A stretch of DNA of 64,000 nucleotides from Octadecabacter arcticus 238 (GCF_000155735.2 NC_020908.1:563001-627000), one strand, 5' to 3'; positions 8,604-17,447 are shown, numbered from the stretch's first letter. Program-made: numbers and translations. The notes: generated by a model from the letters alone, not told the origin.

Positions 8604-9085
8604 TCCGGATTGTTCCCGAACCCCTTACGGCTGACGCCTTTGCCCCCTTTGGCGATGTGATCGAATGCGCAGGCGCGCCCGACAAGATCATCAACCAAGG
8701 TCTATGTGGGCGGTTTCATGATCGCGCAGTGATGGATTTCAGCGATGGTCAGGCGGGCATCAGCTTGTTTAACGCTACACCGCGCAATTTTCCGTACACG
8801 CTGGATATGATGGAACGCCATCCCGACGGCAGCCAAGCGTTCATCCCGATGACCCAAGCCCCATTTCTGGTGATCGTTGCGTCGGACGACGATGGCAAGC
8901 CAAGCGCGCCCCGCGCCTTTGTCACGGCATCCGGACAAGCGATCAATTATCACCGCAATATCTGGCATGGGGTTTGCGTACCACTGCACGCGCCCGGCCT
9001 TTTTGCAGTCGTCGACCGTATTGGCGGGTCAGGCGACAATCTTCAAGAACACTGGTTTGACGACCCATTCACTGTCGAACCGTAA
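8600..9085 (+). CDS. allA: Ureidoglycolate lyase (AllA)
   Basis: This 161-residue cupin-fold enzyme has the family signature INYHRNIWHGVCVPL and starts with PLTADAFAPFGDVIE. AllA cleaves S-ureidoglycolate to glyoxylate and urea, so this is the step that delivers glyoxylate to the adjacent beta-hydroxyaspartate cycle. Its ATG overlaps the puuE stop (ATGA). The allantoate amidohydrolase that would act between PuuE and AllE is not in the window. Confidence 0.92.
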   Translation: MIRIVPEPLTADAFAPFGDVIECAGAPDKIINQGLCGRFHDRAVMDFSDGQAGISLFNATPRNFPYTLDMMERHPDGSQAFIPMTQAPFLVIVASDDDGKPSAPRAFVTASGQAINYHRNIWHGVCVPLHAPGLFAVVDRIGGSGDNLQEHWFDDPFTVEP

Positions 9086-9134
9086 ACCAAGCCCGCACAA
9101 GACGGGTTCAACCAAGAAACTACTCAAGGGAACA

Positions 9135-10556
9135 ATGACAATGACAGATTCTTCAATCGGGACACCGGAACAGCTCCGCGATCCAAACTATACACCACCC
9201 CTCGCCAAGGCGATTCCACTGGGCATCCAACACGTGCTGGCGATGTTCGTCTCGAACGTAACCCCTGCGATCATCATCGCGGGTGCGGCAGGCATTGCCT
9301 TCGGTCCGGGTGCTGATCCAGAAGCCCGCATCTATCTGTTGCAGATGGCGATGATGTTTGCCGGTGTTGCGACACTGATCCAAACCATCGGCATAGGTCC
9401 GGTCGGCGCGCGTTTGCCAATCGTTCAGGGGACATCGTTTGCATTCTTGCCCGTGATGATCCCTGCGATGATCGGTGCGGGGACAGCTGGTCTTGCCGGT
9501 TTGATGACAGGTGTCGTGATTGGTGGCTTGTTCCATGCGTTTCTTGGCCTGTTTGTCGGCCGCATCCGCTTTGCGTTGCCACCACTGGTCACTGGCCTGA
9601 TCGTTTTGATGATTGGCCTCGCACTGATCAAGGTCGGCATTGAATACGCAGCTGGTGGTGCCGGCGATTTTAACCGCGGTAAAGAAACATGGGGCGGCGT
9701 GTCCAACTGGTTCCAAGCTGGCGTGGTTTTGTTCGTCACTTTGGGTCTGAAGTTCTTCACACGCGGCATGCTTTCCGTCTCAGCTGTGTTGCTTGGTCTG
9801 ATCGCAGGTTACGTCGTGGCCTACCTGATGGGCGACGTGAATCTGGCGGGTATCAGCGATGCTGCCGTATTTGCTTTGCCAGAGCCGTTCAAGTTTGGCT
9901 TCGAAATCAACTGGGCGATCATCATCGGCATGTGCTTGATGGCGTTTATCTCTGCGATTGAAACTGTGGGCGACGTGTCCGGTATCACCAAAGGTGGTGC
10001 TGGTCGTGAAGCCACGGATGCAGAAGTGACGGGTGCAACTTTCGCTGACGGCTTTGGAACTGCAATCGCGGGCGTGTTCGGGTCTTTGCCAAACACATCG
10101 TTCAGCCAAAACGTTGGTCTGATCGCAATGACTGGCGTTATGTCACGCCACGTTGTGACAATCGGCGCGCTGTTTCTGATCTTCTGTGGCTTGGTTCCAA
10201 AAATTGGCGCAATCATCAACACGATCCCGATCCAGGTTCTGGGTGGTGGCGTGATTGTCATGTTTGGTATGGTTGCAGCTGCGGGCGCATCAATGCTGTC
10301 GGATGTTAAGTGGAACAGCCGCAACATGGTGATCTTCGCAACGGCGCTGTCCGTGGGTCTTGGCCTGCAGCAGGTTCCGGACGCGATGGTCTTTTTGGGC
10401 GATACAGCACGCATTTTGCTGACATCGGGTCTTCTGCCCGCCGCGTTCATCGCAATCGGGCTGAACCTGATCTTGCCAGAGCACTTTGGCGACGAAGCAG
10501 ACGACGAAGTTTCGGGTTCGGTCAAAGGCATCAAAGAAAATTCGCGCAAGGCGTAA
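9135..10556 (+). CDS. NCS2-family purine/urate permease
   Basis: This 473-residue protein with about 12-14 membrane helices belongs to the nucleobase:cation symporter-2 family. The helix 10 signature appears as GTAIAGVFGSLPNTSFSQNV, and the helix 1 QH motif is in GIQHVLAMFVSNV. The ATG at 9135, with AAGGGA upstream, is chosen; the frame stays open upstream, but there it overlaps allA. Context suggests uptake of urate, xanthine or a related purine. It ends the plus-strand purine operon and is followed by a strong terminator. Confidence 0.9.
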   Translation: MTMTDSSIGTPEQLRDPNYTPPLAKAIPLGIQHVLAMFVSNVTPAIIIAGAAGIAFGPGADPEARIYLLQMAMMFAGVATLIQTIGIGPVGARLPIVQGTSFAFLPVMIPAMIGAGTAGLAGLMTGVVIGGLFHAFLGLFVGRIRFALPPLVTGLIVLMIGLALIKVGIEYAAGGAGDFNRGKETWGGVSNWFQAGVVLFVTLGLKFFTRGMLSVSAVLLGLIAGYVVAYLMGDVNLAGISDAAVFALPEPFKFGFEINWAIIIGMCLMAFISAIETVGDVSGITKGGAGREATDAEVTGATFADGFGTAIAGVFGSLPNTSFSQNVGLIAMTGVMSRHVVTIGALFLIFCGLVPKIGAIINTIPIQVLGGGVIVMFGMVAAAGASMLSDVKWNSRNMVIFATALSVGLGLQQVPDAMVFLGDTARILLTSGLLPAAFIAIGLNLILPEHFGDEADDEVSGSVKGIKENSRKA

Positions 10557-10579
10557 CACCTTAACCGAATGAGAATATG

Positions 10580-10612
10580 AGGGCCCTCGCAGTGATGCGG
10601 GGGCCCTTATTC
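10580..10612 (+). terminator. Rho-independent terminator of the purine operon
   Basis: An 11-bp stem (AGGGCCCTCGC pairing with GCGGGGGCCCT, one G-U pair) with a 6-nt loop begins 23 nt after the permease stop and is followed by TATTCCTTT. The U-run is short, but the stem is very stable. It can also act in reverse for the minus-strand genes, since it stands between convergent units. Confidence 0.75.
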
Positions 10613-10807
10613 CTTTGGACGTGAGCGCGAACTAGAACGTCTGGCCCATTGTACCGCGATGATTTCGGTGCATTTGATGAAGAGGTCCTTGCCGTCCATA
10701 TATACTTCCCAATCAACGTCGCGGCCTTCGATCCCGAAAGCGCCCATCAGCTTGTAGCCAAGCGATTTCAGAGCAAGCGATTGCCCGATGATCGTGTTGT
10801 GGACCAC
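10607..10807 (-). CDS. Hypothetical small protein downstream of bhcD
   Basis: A 66-codon reading frame opens at GTG 10807 (VVHNTIIGQSLALKSLGYKL) just after bhcD on the same strand. No family was recognised. The N-terminal 50 residues look protein-like (mixed hydrophobic and acidic, GIEGRDVDWEVYMDG), while the end is Arg/Ser-rich and runs into the terminator stem. An in-frame TAG lies five codons upstream of the GTG. It may be a remnant of a longer gene or chance. Confidence 0.3.
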   Translation of the reverse strand: MVHNTIIGQSLALKSLGYKLMGAFGIEGRDVDWEVYMDGKDLFIKCTEIIAVQWARRSSSRSRPKE

Positions 10808-10828
10808 ACCGGCGTTCTAAGACGCGAC

Positions 10829-11794
10829 CTAAAAGTCGACGTCCATGCCGATGCCCTTTGCTTTGGCGATTTCAACGATGCTGGCGGCTACGGCGAGGTC
10901 TTGTAGGCCAACGCCGGTGCCGTCAAACAGCGTGATTTCGCGATCCGAGGTGCGGCCCGCGTGGGTGCCGTTGATGACAGCGCCAAGCTCAAAGATATCA
11001 TCGCGTGACTTCAAGCCAGCGCTTACCGCGTGCTGGGTTTCCCCCAAGGTCACGGACTGCGCGACTTCGTCGGTGAACACCGTGGCTTTGACGATCAGGT
11101 CAGTCTCGCATTCCTGCTTGCCGATGGTGTCGGTGCCCATGCAGGCGATGTGTGTGCCGTCACTGATGTGGGCTGCGCCAAAGATCGGGTTGAACGAGGA
11201 CGTCATGGAAATCACGACGTCGGCTTCAGTCATGCCCTCAAGCGTCACGGCTTCAAACGGCAGATCAAATTCTGCGGCGACTTCGGCAAGGCTCGGCAGC
11301 ATTTCTGGATGGTAGTTCCAGCCGATGACTTTTTCGAAACTGTGAGTTTCAAGTGCATGGCGCAGTTGGAATTTCGCCTGATGGCCCGCACCAATCATGC
11401 CCATAACCTTACTGTCCTTGCGCGCCAGATGTTTGATCGACACCGACGACGCCGCTGCTGTGCGCAGCGCGGTCAACAGGTTTCCACCGACCATTGCGGC
11501 GACTTTTCCGGTGTCGGGATCAAACAGAAACACGGTTGATTGGTGGTTAATAATACCGCGTTTTTCGAGGTTGTGGGGCCAATAGCCGCCCGCCTTCAGG
11601 CCCAGTGACATGCCTTTGCCGTCAAACCCACCTTTGAAACCGTACAGCGCCTCTTCGTGGCCAATGGCCTCACGGATGACGGGGAAATTGTAGGCGACAC
11701 CTGCTGACATAGCGGCGAAGACCTGTTCGACAGCGTTAAAGGCGTCGGGACGGGTCAGGATGTCTGCGATTGCGGATTCTGGGACGATATACAT
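10829..11794 (-). CDS. bhcD: Iminosuccinate reductase BhcD (ornithine cyclodeaminase family)
   Basis: This 321-residue member of the ornithine cyclodeaminase/mu-crystallin family has the nucleotide-binding motif MGMIGAGHQAKFQLRHAL near residue 128. The ATG at 11794 gives the family start MYIVPESAIADIL. As the last gene of a bhcABCD-ordered operon it is assigned as the reductase that turns iminosuccinate into aspartate, closing the beta-hydroxyaspartate cycle and regenerating the amino donor for BhcA. On its own it would be annotated only as ornithine cyclodeaminase-like; the order decides the call. Confidence 0.88.
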   Translation of the reverse strand: MYIVPESAIADILTRPDAFNAVEQVFAAMSAGVAYNFPVIREAIGHEEALYGFKGGFDGKGMSLGLKAGGYWPHNLEKRGIINHQSTVFLFDPDTGKVAAMVGGNLLTALRTAAASSVSIKHLARKDSKVMGMIGAGHQAKFQLRHALETHSFEKVIGWNYHPEMLPSLAEVAAEFDLPFEAVTLEGMTEADVVISMTSSFNPIFGAAHISDGTHIACMGTDTIGKQECETDLIVKATVFTDEVAQSVTLGETQHAVSAGLKSRDDIFELGAVINGTHAGRTSDREITLFDGTGVGLQDLAVAASIVEIAKAKGIGMDVDF

Positions 11795-11869
11795 TTTATT
11801 CTCTTTCTTTGAAAAAGGGGACCGAACTTTCGCCCGCCCCCCTCTGTTGGTTCCGTATTCATCTTGGCA

Positions 11870-11892
11870 AGAAAACTCTCGCCGAAGGCGAA
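11870..11892 (-). terminator. UUCG hairpin between bhcC and bhcD
   Basis: On the minus strand TCGCCTTCGGCGA, a C(UUCG)G tetraloop hairpin, begins 5 nt after the bhcC stop and is followed by GAGTTTTC. It resembles a short intrinsic terminator or a stabilising 3' hairpin inside the operon. The 101-nt bhcC-bhcD gap is the longest in the operon. Confidence 0.45.
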
Positions 11893-11895
11893 ATA

Positions 11896-13059
11896 TCAAT
11901 AGGCTTTGCCGCGCGCGGACACAGGCCAAACGGTCTCGACTTTGCCGCCGCGCACACCGACGTACCAATCATGGACGTTGCAGGTCGGATCGCAGTGACC
12001 CGGAACCAGTTTTAGCTTGTCGTTCACTTTCAATACGCCATTCGGGTCAGCAACAACGCCGTGTTCGTCGCTGCACTTGATGTATTCAACGTCGTCACGG
12101 CCATAGATAAACGGCAATCCGCTATCGACGGACTGCGCCTTGAGCCCTGCATCAACGATGGCTTTGTCGGCTTTGGAATGGCTCATGACTGTCGTCAGGA
12201 TAAACAACGCGTTCTCCCATTCGCCGTCATCAATCCGCTTGCCATCTTTGTCGAGGATGCGGCCATAATCGGCGTCCATAAACGCATAAGATCCACACTG
12301 GAGTTCGTTGTAAACGTTGGACGCAGATTCAAAGTAGTAAGATCCGGTGCCGCCGCCGCCGACAATGTCACAGGCGAGCCCGTTGGACTTCAGGCCTTGA
12401 ACCGCGTCGCCAACTTGCTCGATTGCGGCGTTCAGTTTCACTTCGCGATCTGCGTACAAATCCATGTGCTGCATCGCACCCTGATAGGCTTGGATACCCG
12501 CAAATTTCAGGCCGGGTGCTGCGTCGATTAATTTGGCGATGTTCACGACGTCTTGGGTTGTGTTCACACCGCAACGGCCCGCGCCGCAGTCGACTTCGAC
12601 CAAGGCTTCGATCTGCGTGCCAGCAGCGACTGCCGCGTCGGACAGGTTTTTGACGTTCTCGGGATCATCCACACAGACCAGCACACGACAGCCATACTTT
12701 GGCATCTCGGCAAGGCGTTTGATCTTTGCAGGCTCGGTCACCTGGTTGGAAATCATCACGTCCTTGATGCCGCCGCGCGCGAACACTTCGGCCTCAGATA
12801 CCTTCTGGCAGCACACACCGATCGCGGCGCCCATGTCCTGTTGTAGTTTCAGCACGTCGACGGATTTGTGCATCTTGCCGTGGGCGCGGTGGCGCATGCC
12901 GTGGGCTTTTGCGTAGTCGCCCATTTTCTTGACGTTGCGCTCAAGCGCGTCAAGATCAAGGATCAGGCAAGGCGTCTGAATATCCGTTTCATCCATGCCG
13001 GGCTTGGCGGGGATGTCAAAGCCGACCTCGAACTCTTCAAAATTTGGGTGCGTGTTCAT
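11896..13059 (-). CDS. bhcC: beta-hydroxyaspartate aldolase BhcC
   Basis: This 387-residue PLP enzyme has the D-threonine-aldolase/alanine-racemase barrel fold. The PLP lysine lies in RAHGKMHKS near residue 60, and the C-terminal metal site HCDPTCN fits the metal-dependent D-threonine aldolase family. The ATG at 13059 with an upstream AAGGAA is preferred to a start 16 codons earlier. BhcC condenses glycine and glyoxylate to beta-hydroxyaspartate, the first carbon-carbon bond of the cycle. The call rests on family plus position between bhcB and bhcD. Confidence 0.92.
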   Translation of the reverse strand: MNTHPNFEEFEVGFDIPAKPGMDETDIQTPCLILDLDALERNVKKMGDYAKAHGMRHRAHGKMHKSVDVLKLQQDMGAAIGVCCQKVSEAEVFARGGIKDVMISNQVTEPAKIKRLAEMPKYGCRVLVCVDDPENVKNLSDAAVAAGTQIEALVEVDCGAGRCGVNTTQDVVNIAKLIDAAPGLKFAGIQAYQGAMQHMDLYADREVKLNAAIEQVGDAVQGLKSNGLACDIVGGGGTGSYYFESASNVYNELQCGSYAFMDADYGRILDKDGKRIDDGEWENALFILTTVMSHSKADKAIVDAGLKAQSVDSGLPFIYGRDDVEYIKCSDEHGVVADPNGVLKVNDKLKLVPGHCDPTCNVHDWYVGVRGGKVETVWPVSARGKAY

Positions 13060-13072
13060 TTCAGCGTTTCCT

Positions 13073-14023
13073 TCATTTGAGCCATGGCAGAACGTCAAGA
13101 TCGACATTTCCGCCTGTGATAATGATACCGACCCGCTTACCCGCGAACCGGTCTTTGTTTTTCAGGATCGTCGCAAGCGGCACAGCGCTGCTGGCTTCCA
13201 TGACGATGCGCAAATGCTTCCATGTGAGCTTCATCGCAGCGATAATTTCGTCTTCGGAGGCGGTCAGGATGTCGGTGACATGCTTGGACACGAAATGCCA
13301 AGTGAGGTTTTTGAGAGGAACTAGCAGACCGTCGGCAATGGTTTTGGGCGCATCATCGGCAATGATATAACCCGCCTTAAAGCTGCGATAGGCGTCGTCG
13401 GCCTGTTCGGGTTCCGCCGCAATAATCTGCACCTCCGGGGCCTGATTGGACAGGGTCAGGCAGGTGCCCGAGATCATGCCACCGCCGCCAATTGGGGCCA
13501 TAACAATATCAAGACCGTCGGTCTGTTCGATGAATTCACGCGCGCAGGTGCCTTGCCCCGCGATCACGCGCGGATCGTTGTAGGGATGCACGAAATCGCC
13601 GCCCGTCGCGGCCTGCACCTTGGCGAATGTTTCTTCGCGCGATGTTGTGGACGGGTCGCATTCGGTGACGACCCCGCCATAGCGCGCGACAGTGTCTTTC
13701 TTGGCTTGTGGTGCCGTGCGCGGCATCACGACGTTGCACGGAATACCACGACGGCTGGCCGCATAGCTGAGGCAGGACGCGTGGTTGCCCGATGAATGGG
13801 TTGCCACGCCCAGTTTCGCCTGTTCGTCGTCCAGCCCGAACACCGCATTGCTGGCACCACGCACTTTGAAGGCACCGGGTGTCTGGAAGTTTTCGCACTT
13901 AAAGAACAGATCAGCGCCAGTGATCTCATTTAGAAAATCCGATGTGCGGACGGGAGTGCGCTGGATGTGGGGCATGATGCGTTCGTGGGCTTCAAGCATA
14001 TCTTGATAGGTGGGGATATACAT
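13073..14023 (-). CDS. bhcB: beta-hydroxyaspartate dehydratase BhcB (threonine dehydratase-like)
   Basis: This 316-residue fold-type II PLP enzyme has the lysine motif GAFKVRGA near residue 52 and the phosphate-binding loop SSGNHA; the glycine loop GGGGMISG follows in the second half. The ATG at 14023 has GAGGA upstream. BhcB removes water from beta-hydroxyaspartate to give iminosuccinate. By sequence alone it resembles serine/threonine dehydratase, so the operon context carries the assignment. The stop is 13 nt before bhcC. Confidence 0.9.
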   Translation of the reverse strand: MYIPTYQDMLEAHERIMPHIQRTPVRTSDFLNEITGADLFFKCENFQTPGAFKVRGASNAVFGLDDEQAKLGVATHSSGNHASCLSYAASRRGIPCNVVMPRTAPQAKKDTVARYGGVVTECDPSTTSREETFAKVQAATGGDFVHPYNDPRVIAGQGTCAREFIEQTDGLDIVMAPIGGGGMISGTCLTLSNQAPEVQIIAAEPEQADDAYRSFKAGYIIADDAPKTIADGLLVPLKNLTWHFVSKHVTDILTASEDEIIAAMKLTWKHLRIVMEASSAVPLATILKNKDRFAGKRVGIIITGGNVDLDVLPWLK

Positions 14024-14057
14024 CGTTGGTATCCTCGTATGATCGTTGGGGTCAGGC

Positions 14058-15224
14058 TTAAACGCCATGGCGGTAGAATTCTTGTGCCGCGGCGACACCC
14101 GACCCGAGTTTGATGTCCAAGCCAAGGTCAACCATCACCATCTCAGCGACGCCCAGCCCCGACAACATCATCGCGTCGGTAAGCATGCCGAGGTGACCGA
14201 TCCGAAAGACCTTGCCAGCGACTTCGCCAAGACCGACCCCGAACGCCATACCATATTTGTCTGCGGCGCGGGTTACGATATCGGTCGCGTTGAAACCGTC
14301 GGGCGTTTTAACCGCCGAAACGGTGTCGGAATAGACGTCGGGCGACACGGCGCACAACTCAAGTCCCCAAGCCTTAACAGCGTGGCGAACGCCTGTCGCG
14401 ATGCGACGGTGGCGGGCGAACACGTTCTCAAGACCTTCGTCCTCGATCATCTCAAGCGCCAGCTTCAAACCGTTCATCAAACCAACGGGTGGCGTGTAGG
14501 GAAATGCGTCGTTGTCGTAGCCCTTTTGCATGTCGTGTACGTCAAAAAAGGTGCGCGGTAGGGTGGATGTCTTGGTGGCCTGCATGGCGCGGTCGGAAAA
14601 TCCGACAATCGCGAGACCCGCGGGCAACATAAAGCCCTTTTGTGACCCCGTGACGGCAACGTCGACGCCCCATTCATCCATGCGGAAATCCATTGATCCG
14701 ATGGACGACACACCATCCACGAACAACATCGCAGGGTGGCCCGCAGCGACGAGAGCTTTGCGAACCGCCGCGATGTCTGATTTCACGCCCGTTGCGGTTT
14801 CGTTGTGCGTGGCCAGAACGACTTTGATGGCGTGGTTTTTGTCGGCTTTCAGGATGGCCTCATACTCAGTGGCAGGCAATCCGTGACCCCATGGGGTTTC
14901 AACGATGTGAACATCCAACCCATGGCGTTGGCACATGTCGATCCAGCGGTGTGAAAACATGCCATTGCGCGCCGCCAAAACTTTGTCGCCAGCATTCAGG
15001 CAGTTGGACAGGGCCGTTTCCCAGCCACCCGTGCCTGTGGACGGGAAGACAAAGATTTTCGCAGTTTCAGATTTCAGAACCCGACGCACGCCGTCTAGCA
15101 TCGGATGCAGGATTTTACCAAAAAGCGGTGAACGGTGGTCAATCGTCGGCATGTAACAGGCTTGGCGGATCGCCTCTGGCATGTTTGTCGGGCCGGGGAT
15201 GAAAACGGGGTTCTGAAAACTCAT
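14058..15224 (-). CDS. bhcA: L-aspartate:glyoxylate aminotransferase BhcA
   Basis: This 388-residue class V aminotransferase has the PLP lysine in AVTGSQKGFMLPAG near residue 195 and starts MSFQNPVFIPGPTN, the alanine-glyoxylate/serine-glyoxylate aminotransferase signature. BhcA moves the amino group of aspartate to glyoxylate, giving glycine and oxaloacetate, the net product of the cycle. The ATG at 15224 follows AAGGAC by 7 nt. It is the first gene of the operon and divergent from bhcR. Confidence 0.92.
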   Translation of the reverse strand: MSFQNPVFIPGPTNMPEAIRQACYMPTIDHRSPLFGKILHPMLDGVRRVLKSETAKIFVFPSTGTGGWETALSNCLNAGDKVLAARNGMFSHRWIDMCQRHGLDVHIVETPWGHGLPATEYEAILKADKNHAIKVVLATHNETATGVKSDIAAVRKALVAAGHPAMLFVDGVSSIGSMDFRMDEWGVDVAVTGSQKGFMLPAGLAIVGFSDRAMQATKTSTLPRTFFDVHDMQKGYDNDAFPYTPPVGLMNGLKLALEMIEDEGLENVFARHRRIATGVRHAVKAWGLELCAVSPDVYSDTVSAVKTPDGFNATDIVTRAADKYGMAFGVGLGEVAGKVFRIGHLGMLTDAMMLSGLGVAEMVMVDLGLDIKLGSGVAAAQEFYRHGV

Positions 15225-15349
15225 GGTATGTCCTTTCAAGGATTGGACCATGTGTATTGCGGCCCGCTGAAGGGGGCAATTTTTTCGGAATAGTTTTTCA
15301 AAATGGTTGTGATCAGCAAAAATATCGCCTTGTCAGGTGCTTAGATTTT

Positions 15350-15384
15350 TTCATAAGTTGAAATTAAATTTCAGAAAGTGAAAA
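15350..15384. promoter_or_regulatory. Nested inverted repeat in the bhcA/bhcR promoter, putative BhcR operator
   Basis: The core TGAAATTAAATTTCA (15359-15373) is a perfect 7-1-7 palindrome. It is nested in a wider pair of arms, TTTTCA on the left and TGAAAA on the right. It ends 14 nt before the bhcR ATG. IclR regulators bind GAAA/TTTC-type palindromes and often repress themselves, so this is the best candidate BhcR site. Binding is inferred. Confidence 0.55.
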
Positions 15385-15387
15385 TCT

Positions 15388-16266
15388 ATGCCTGATGAAC
15401 CCGATTCCACCGTTAAACATGACCATTCCCGCACACAAACCCGCACACAAACCCGCGCGCGGGGCAGGCCTAAGGCGTGGCGGGATAAGACCGAACAGAA
15501 CACGATAAAATCGCTGGATCGCGCGTTAGAGGTTTTGTCGCGGTTGGGTGATCTTGAAGAAGCGACGCTAAGTGAGCTTGCGAACGATCTGGGCCAGTCC
15601 CCCGCCACGATCTACCGCGTTCTAACGACGTACCGCGCCCATGCGTTCACCGATTTCGACGAAACGCGACAGGTCTGGTCCGTGGGGGCAGGCGCGTTCC
15701 TGACTGGCGCGAAGTTCCTGCGCCGCACGTCGATGGTCGAACGCGCACGGCCGCACTTGCGCCGATTGATGGAAGCCACCGAAGAGACCGCGAACCTTGG
15801 AGTCGCCAAGGATGCGGACGTTTTGTTCCTCAGCCAATCGGAAACCCACCACGCCATTCGCGCGTTTTTTCCACCGGGGACGTTGTCTCCCATGCATGCG
15901 TCCGGCATCGGCAAGGCCTTGTTGGCGCAGTGGCCGCAAAAACGGGTTGATGCCATGCTGGCCGCGCGCGCACCTGAACAGTTTACGGAGTATACATTGA
16001 TCACCCGTGACGCGTTGATGGACGATCTGCGTGAAACGCAACTGCGCGGCTATTCATTTGACGGTGAGGAGAAAAACATCGGCATGCGCTGCATCGCGGC
16101 ACCGGTTTTCGATGTCCACGGTGACGCGGTCGCGGGATTATCCATCTCGGGCCCTGTCGCGCGGATCACCGATGCAAGGATTGCGCCGATCGGGACATTG
16201 GTACGGGCAGGGGCCGACGCATTGACCCGCGAATTGGGCGGCGTGTCACCACAACCGCCCGGATAG
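15388..16266 (+). CDS. bhcR: IclR-family regulator BhcR of the beta-hydroxyaspartate cycle
   Basis: This 292-residue IclR protein has a basic N-terminal tail with the repeat TQTRTQTRARG, a winged helix near residues 40-95 (SLDRALEVLSRLGD, ATIYRVLTTY) and the IclR effector domain with HASGIGKALLA. It is divergent from bhcA, the arrangement known for bhcR in Paracoccus, where the protein responds to glyoxylate. Role here is by synteny. Confidence 0.88.
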   Translation: MPDEPDSTVKHDHSRTQTRTQTRARGRPKAWRDKTEQNTIKSLDRALEVLSRLGDLEEATLSELANDLGQSPATIYRVLTTYRAHAFTDFDETRQVWSVGAGAFLTGAKFLRRTSMVERARPHLRRLMEATEETANLGVAKDADVLFLSQSETHHAIRAFFPPGTLSPMHASGIGKALLAQWPQKRVDAMLAARAPEQFTEYTLITRDALMDDLRETQLRGYSFDGEEKNIGMRCIAAPVFDVHGDAVAGLSISGPVARITDARIAPIGTLVRAGADALTRELGGVSPQPPG

Positions 16267-16279
16267 TTTTGTTGCCTGT

Positions 16280-17098
16280 TTAAAGGCCGGGGTGACGGTT
16301 CACGTCTTTGTACAAAAGGTAGCGGAATTGACCCGGACCACCTGTGTAACACGCCTGCGGGCAGAACGCGCGTAGCCACATGAAATCGCCTGCTTCAACT
16401 TCAACCCAGTCGTTGTTGAGGTTATAGACCGCCTTACCTTCAAGCACATAGAGCCCGTGTTCCATGACGTGGGTTTCAAGAAACGGGATCACGCCGCCGG
16501 GTTGGAACGTCACGATTGTGACTGCCATGTCGTGGCGCATGTCGGCCGGATCGACGAAACGCGATGTGCCCCATGCGCCATCGGTCCCTGGCATATAATT
16601 GGGTTCAACGTCCGCGTCATTGGTAACAAGAACGGGCGGCGCATCGATGCCGTCGACCCATTCATAGGCCTTGCGTATCCAGTGGAAACGACAGGCCACA
16701 TCGGTGTCGTTCTTGAAGGTCCAATGGGTATCGACGGGGATGTAGGCGTAGCTGCCCGTGCTCAATGTGTGCGCTTCACCCTCGATGGTCAGCGTCGCTC
16801 CGCCCTCTACGACGAAGATTACCGTCTGCGCCTCGCCGTCGGTGTCGGGTTTTTGCGACCCACCACCAGCGCTGACTTCGACGATGTACTGGCTGAACGT
16901 TTCGGCAAAGCCCGACAGCGGCCTTGCAAGGATCCAAGCGCGGGTTTTGTCCCAGAACGGGAGGTTGGACGTCACAATATCGCGCATCGTCCCCTTGGGG
17001 ATGACGGCATAGGCTTCGGTAAAAATGGCGCGATCCGTGAGCAGCTGTGTTTGCGGCGGATGGCCACCTTGCGGGGCGTAATATGTAGGCTTTTTCAT
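16280..17098 (-). CDS. allE: (S)-ureidoglycine aminohydrolase (AllE)
   Basis: This 272-residue bicupin begins MKKPTYYAPQGGHPPQTQLL, contains GTMRDIVTSNLPFW and the second cupin metal residues ETHVMEHGLYVLEG, all hallmarks of AllE/UGHY. It releases ammonia from ureidoglycine to form ureidoglycolate, the AllA substrate. Its place on the far side of the bhc operon from allA suggests that the two pathways were assembled together. It is convergent with bhcR, 13 nt apart. Confidence 0.92.
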   Translation of the reverse strand: MKKPTYYAPQGGHPPQTQLLTDRAIFTEAYAVIPKGTMRDIVTSNLPFWDKTRAWILARPLSGFAETFSQYIVEVSAGGGSQKPDTDGEAQTVIFVVEGGATLTIEGEAHTLSTGSYAYIPVDTHWTFKNDTDVACRFHWIRKAYEWVDGIDAPPVLVTNDADVEPNYMPGTDGAWGTSRFVDPADMRHDMAVTIVTFQPGGVIPFLETHVMEHGLYVLEGKAVYNLNNDWVEVEAGDFMWLRAFCPQACYTGGPGQFRYLLYKDVNRHPGL

Positions 17099-17118
17099 AA
17101 CCGTAACTTAACTCACAA

Positions 17119-17144
17119 CACGTTGGGCGTTAGTCCCCAACGTG
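17119..17144. other. Perfect 9-bp hairpin upstream of allE
   Basis: CACGTTGGG and CCCAACGTG form a perfect inverted repeat with an 8-nt loop, 20 nt before the allE start. It could be an operator in the allE promoter or the remains of a terminator for the gene fragment just upstream; there is no adjacent U-run on the minus strand. Confidence 0.4.
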
Positions 17145-17211
17145 CCACAACACTTTTTTGAAAAGATTGATAAACATGTACTCAGCGGCGCGATCTACAG
17201 CCTGATTGGGC

Positions 17212-17421
17212 CTAATAAGACTTCTCGAATGCGATCCGGCAGTCGGTTGTTTGAAAGTCATAAAGCGTGATGTTTGATGCAGTTCGCTGGACTTGGCAGG
17301 TGAGTTTGGGGCGCTCGCCGAAAACCTCAAATAGCTGTGGGCTATAGGAAATGCCCGATGCAACTGTATCATCTTCACGAATAAGGTCTGTTGCTGGGGC
17401 AATACCGTCGTCGTAAACATT
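17212..17421 (-). pseudogene. 3' fragment of an unidentified gene beside IS5
   Basis: On the minus strand a frame reads NVYDDGIAPATDLIRED onward for about 69 residues to a TAG at 17212-17214, ending TTDCRIAFEKSY. Composition and paired cysteines look like genuine protein, possibly secreted. A TGA sits directly in front of it (17422-17424), and the IS5 copy begins 26 nt further on. No family was recognised. It appears to be the tail of a destroyed gene. Confidence 0.45.
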
Positions 17422-17447
17422 TCAGATGATTGGAACGTGGGGTCTAG

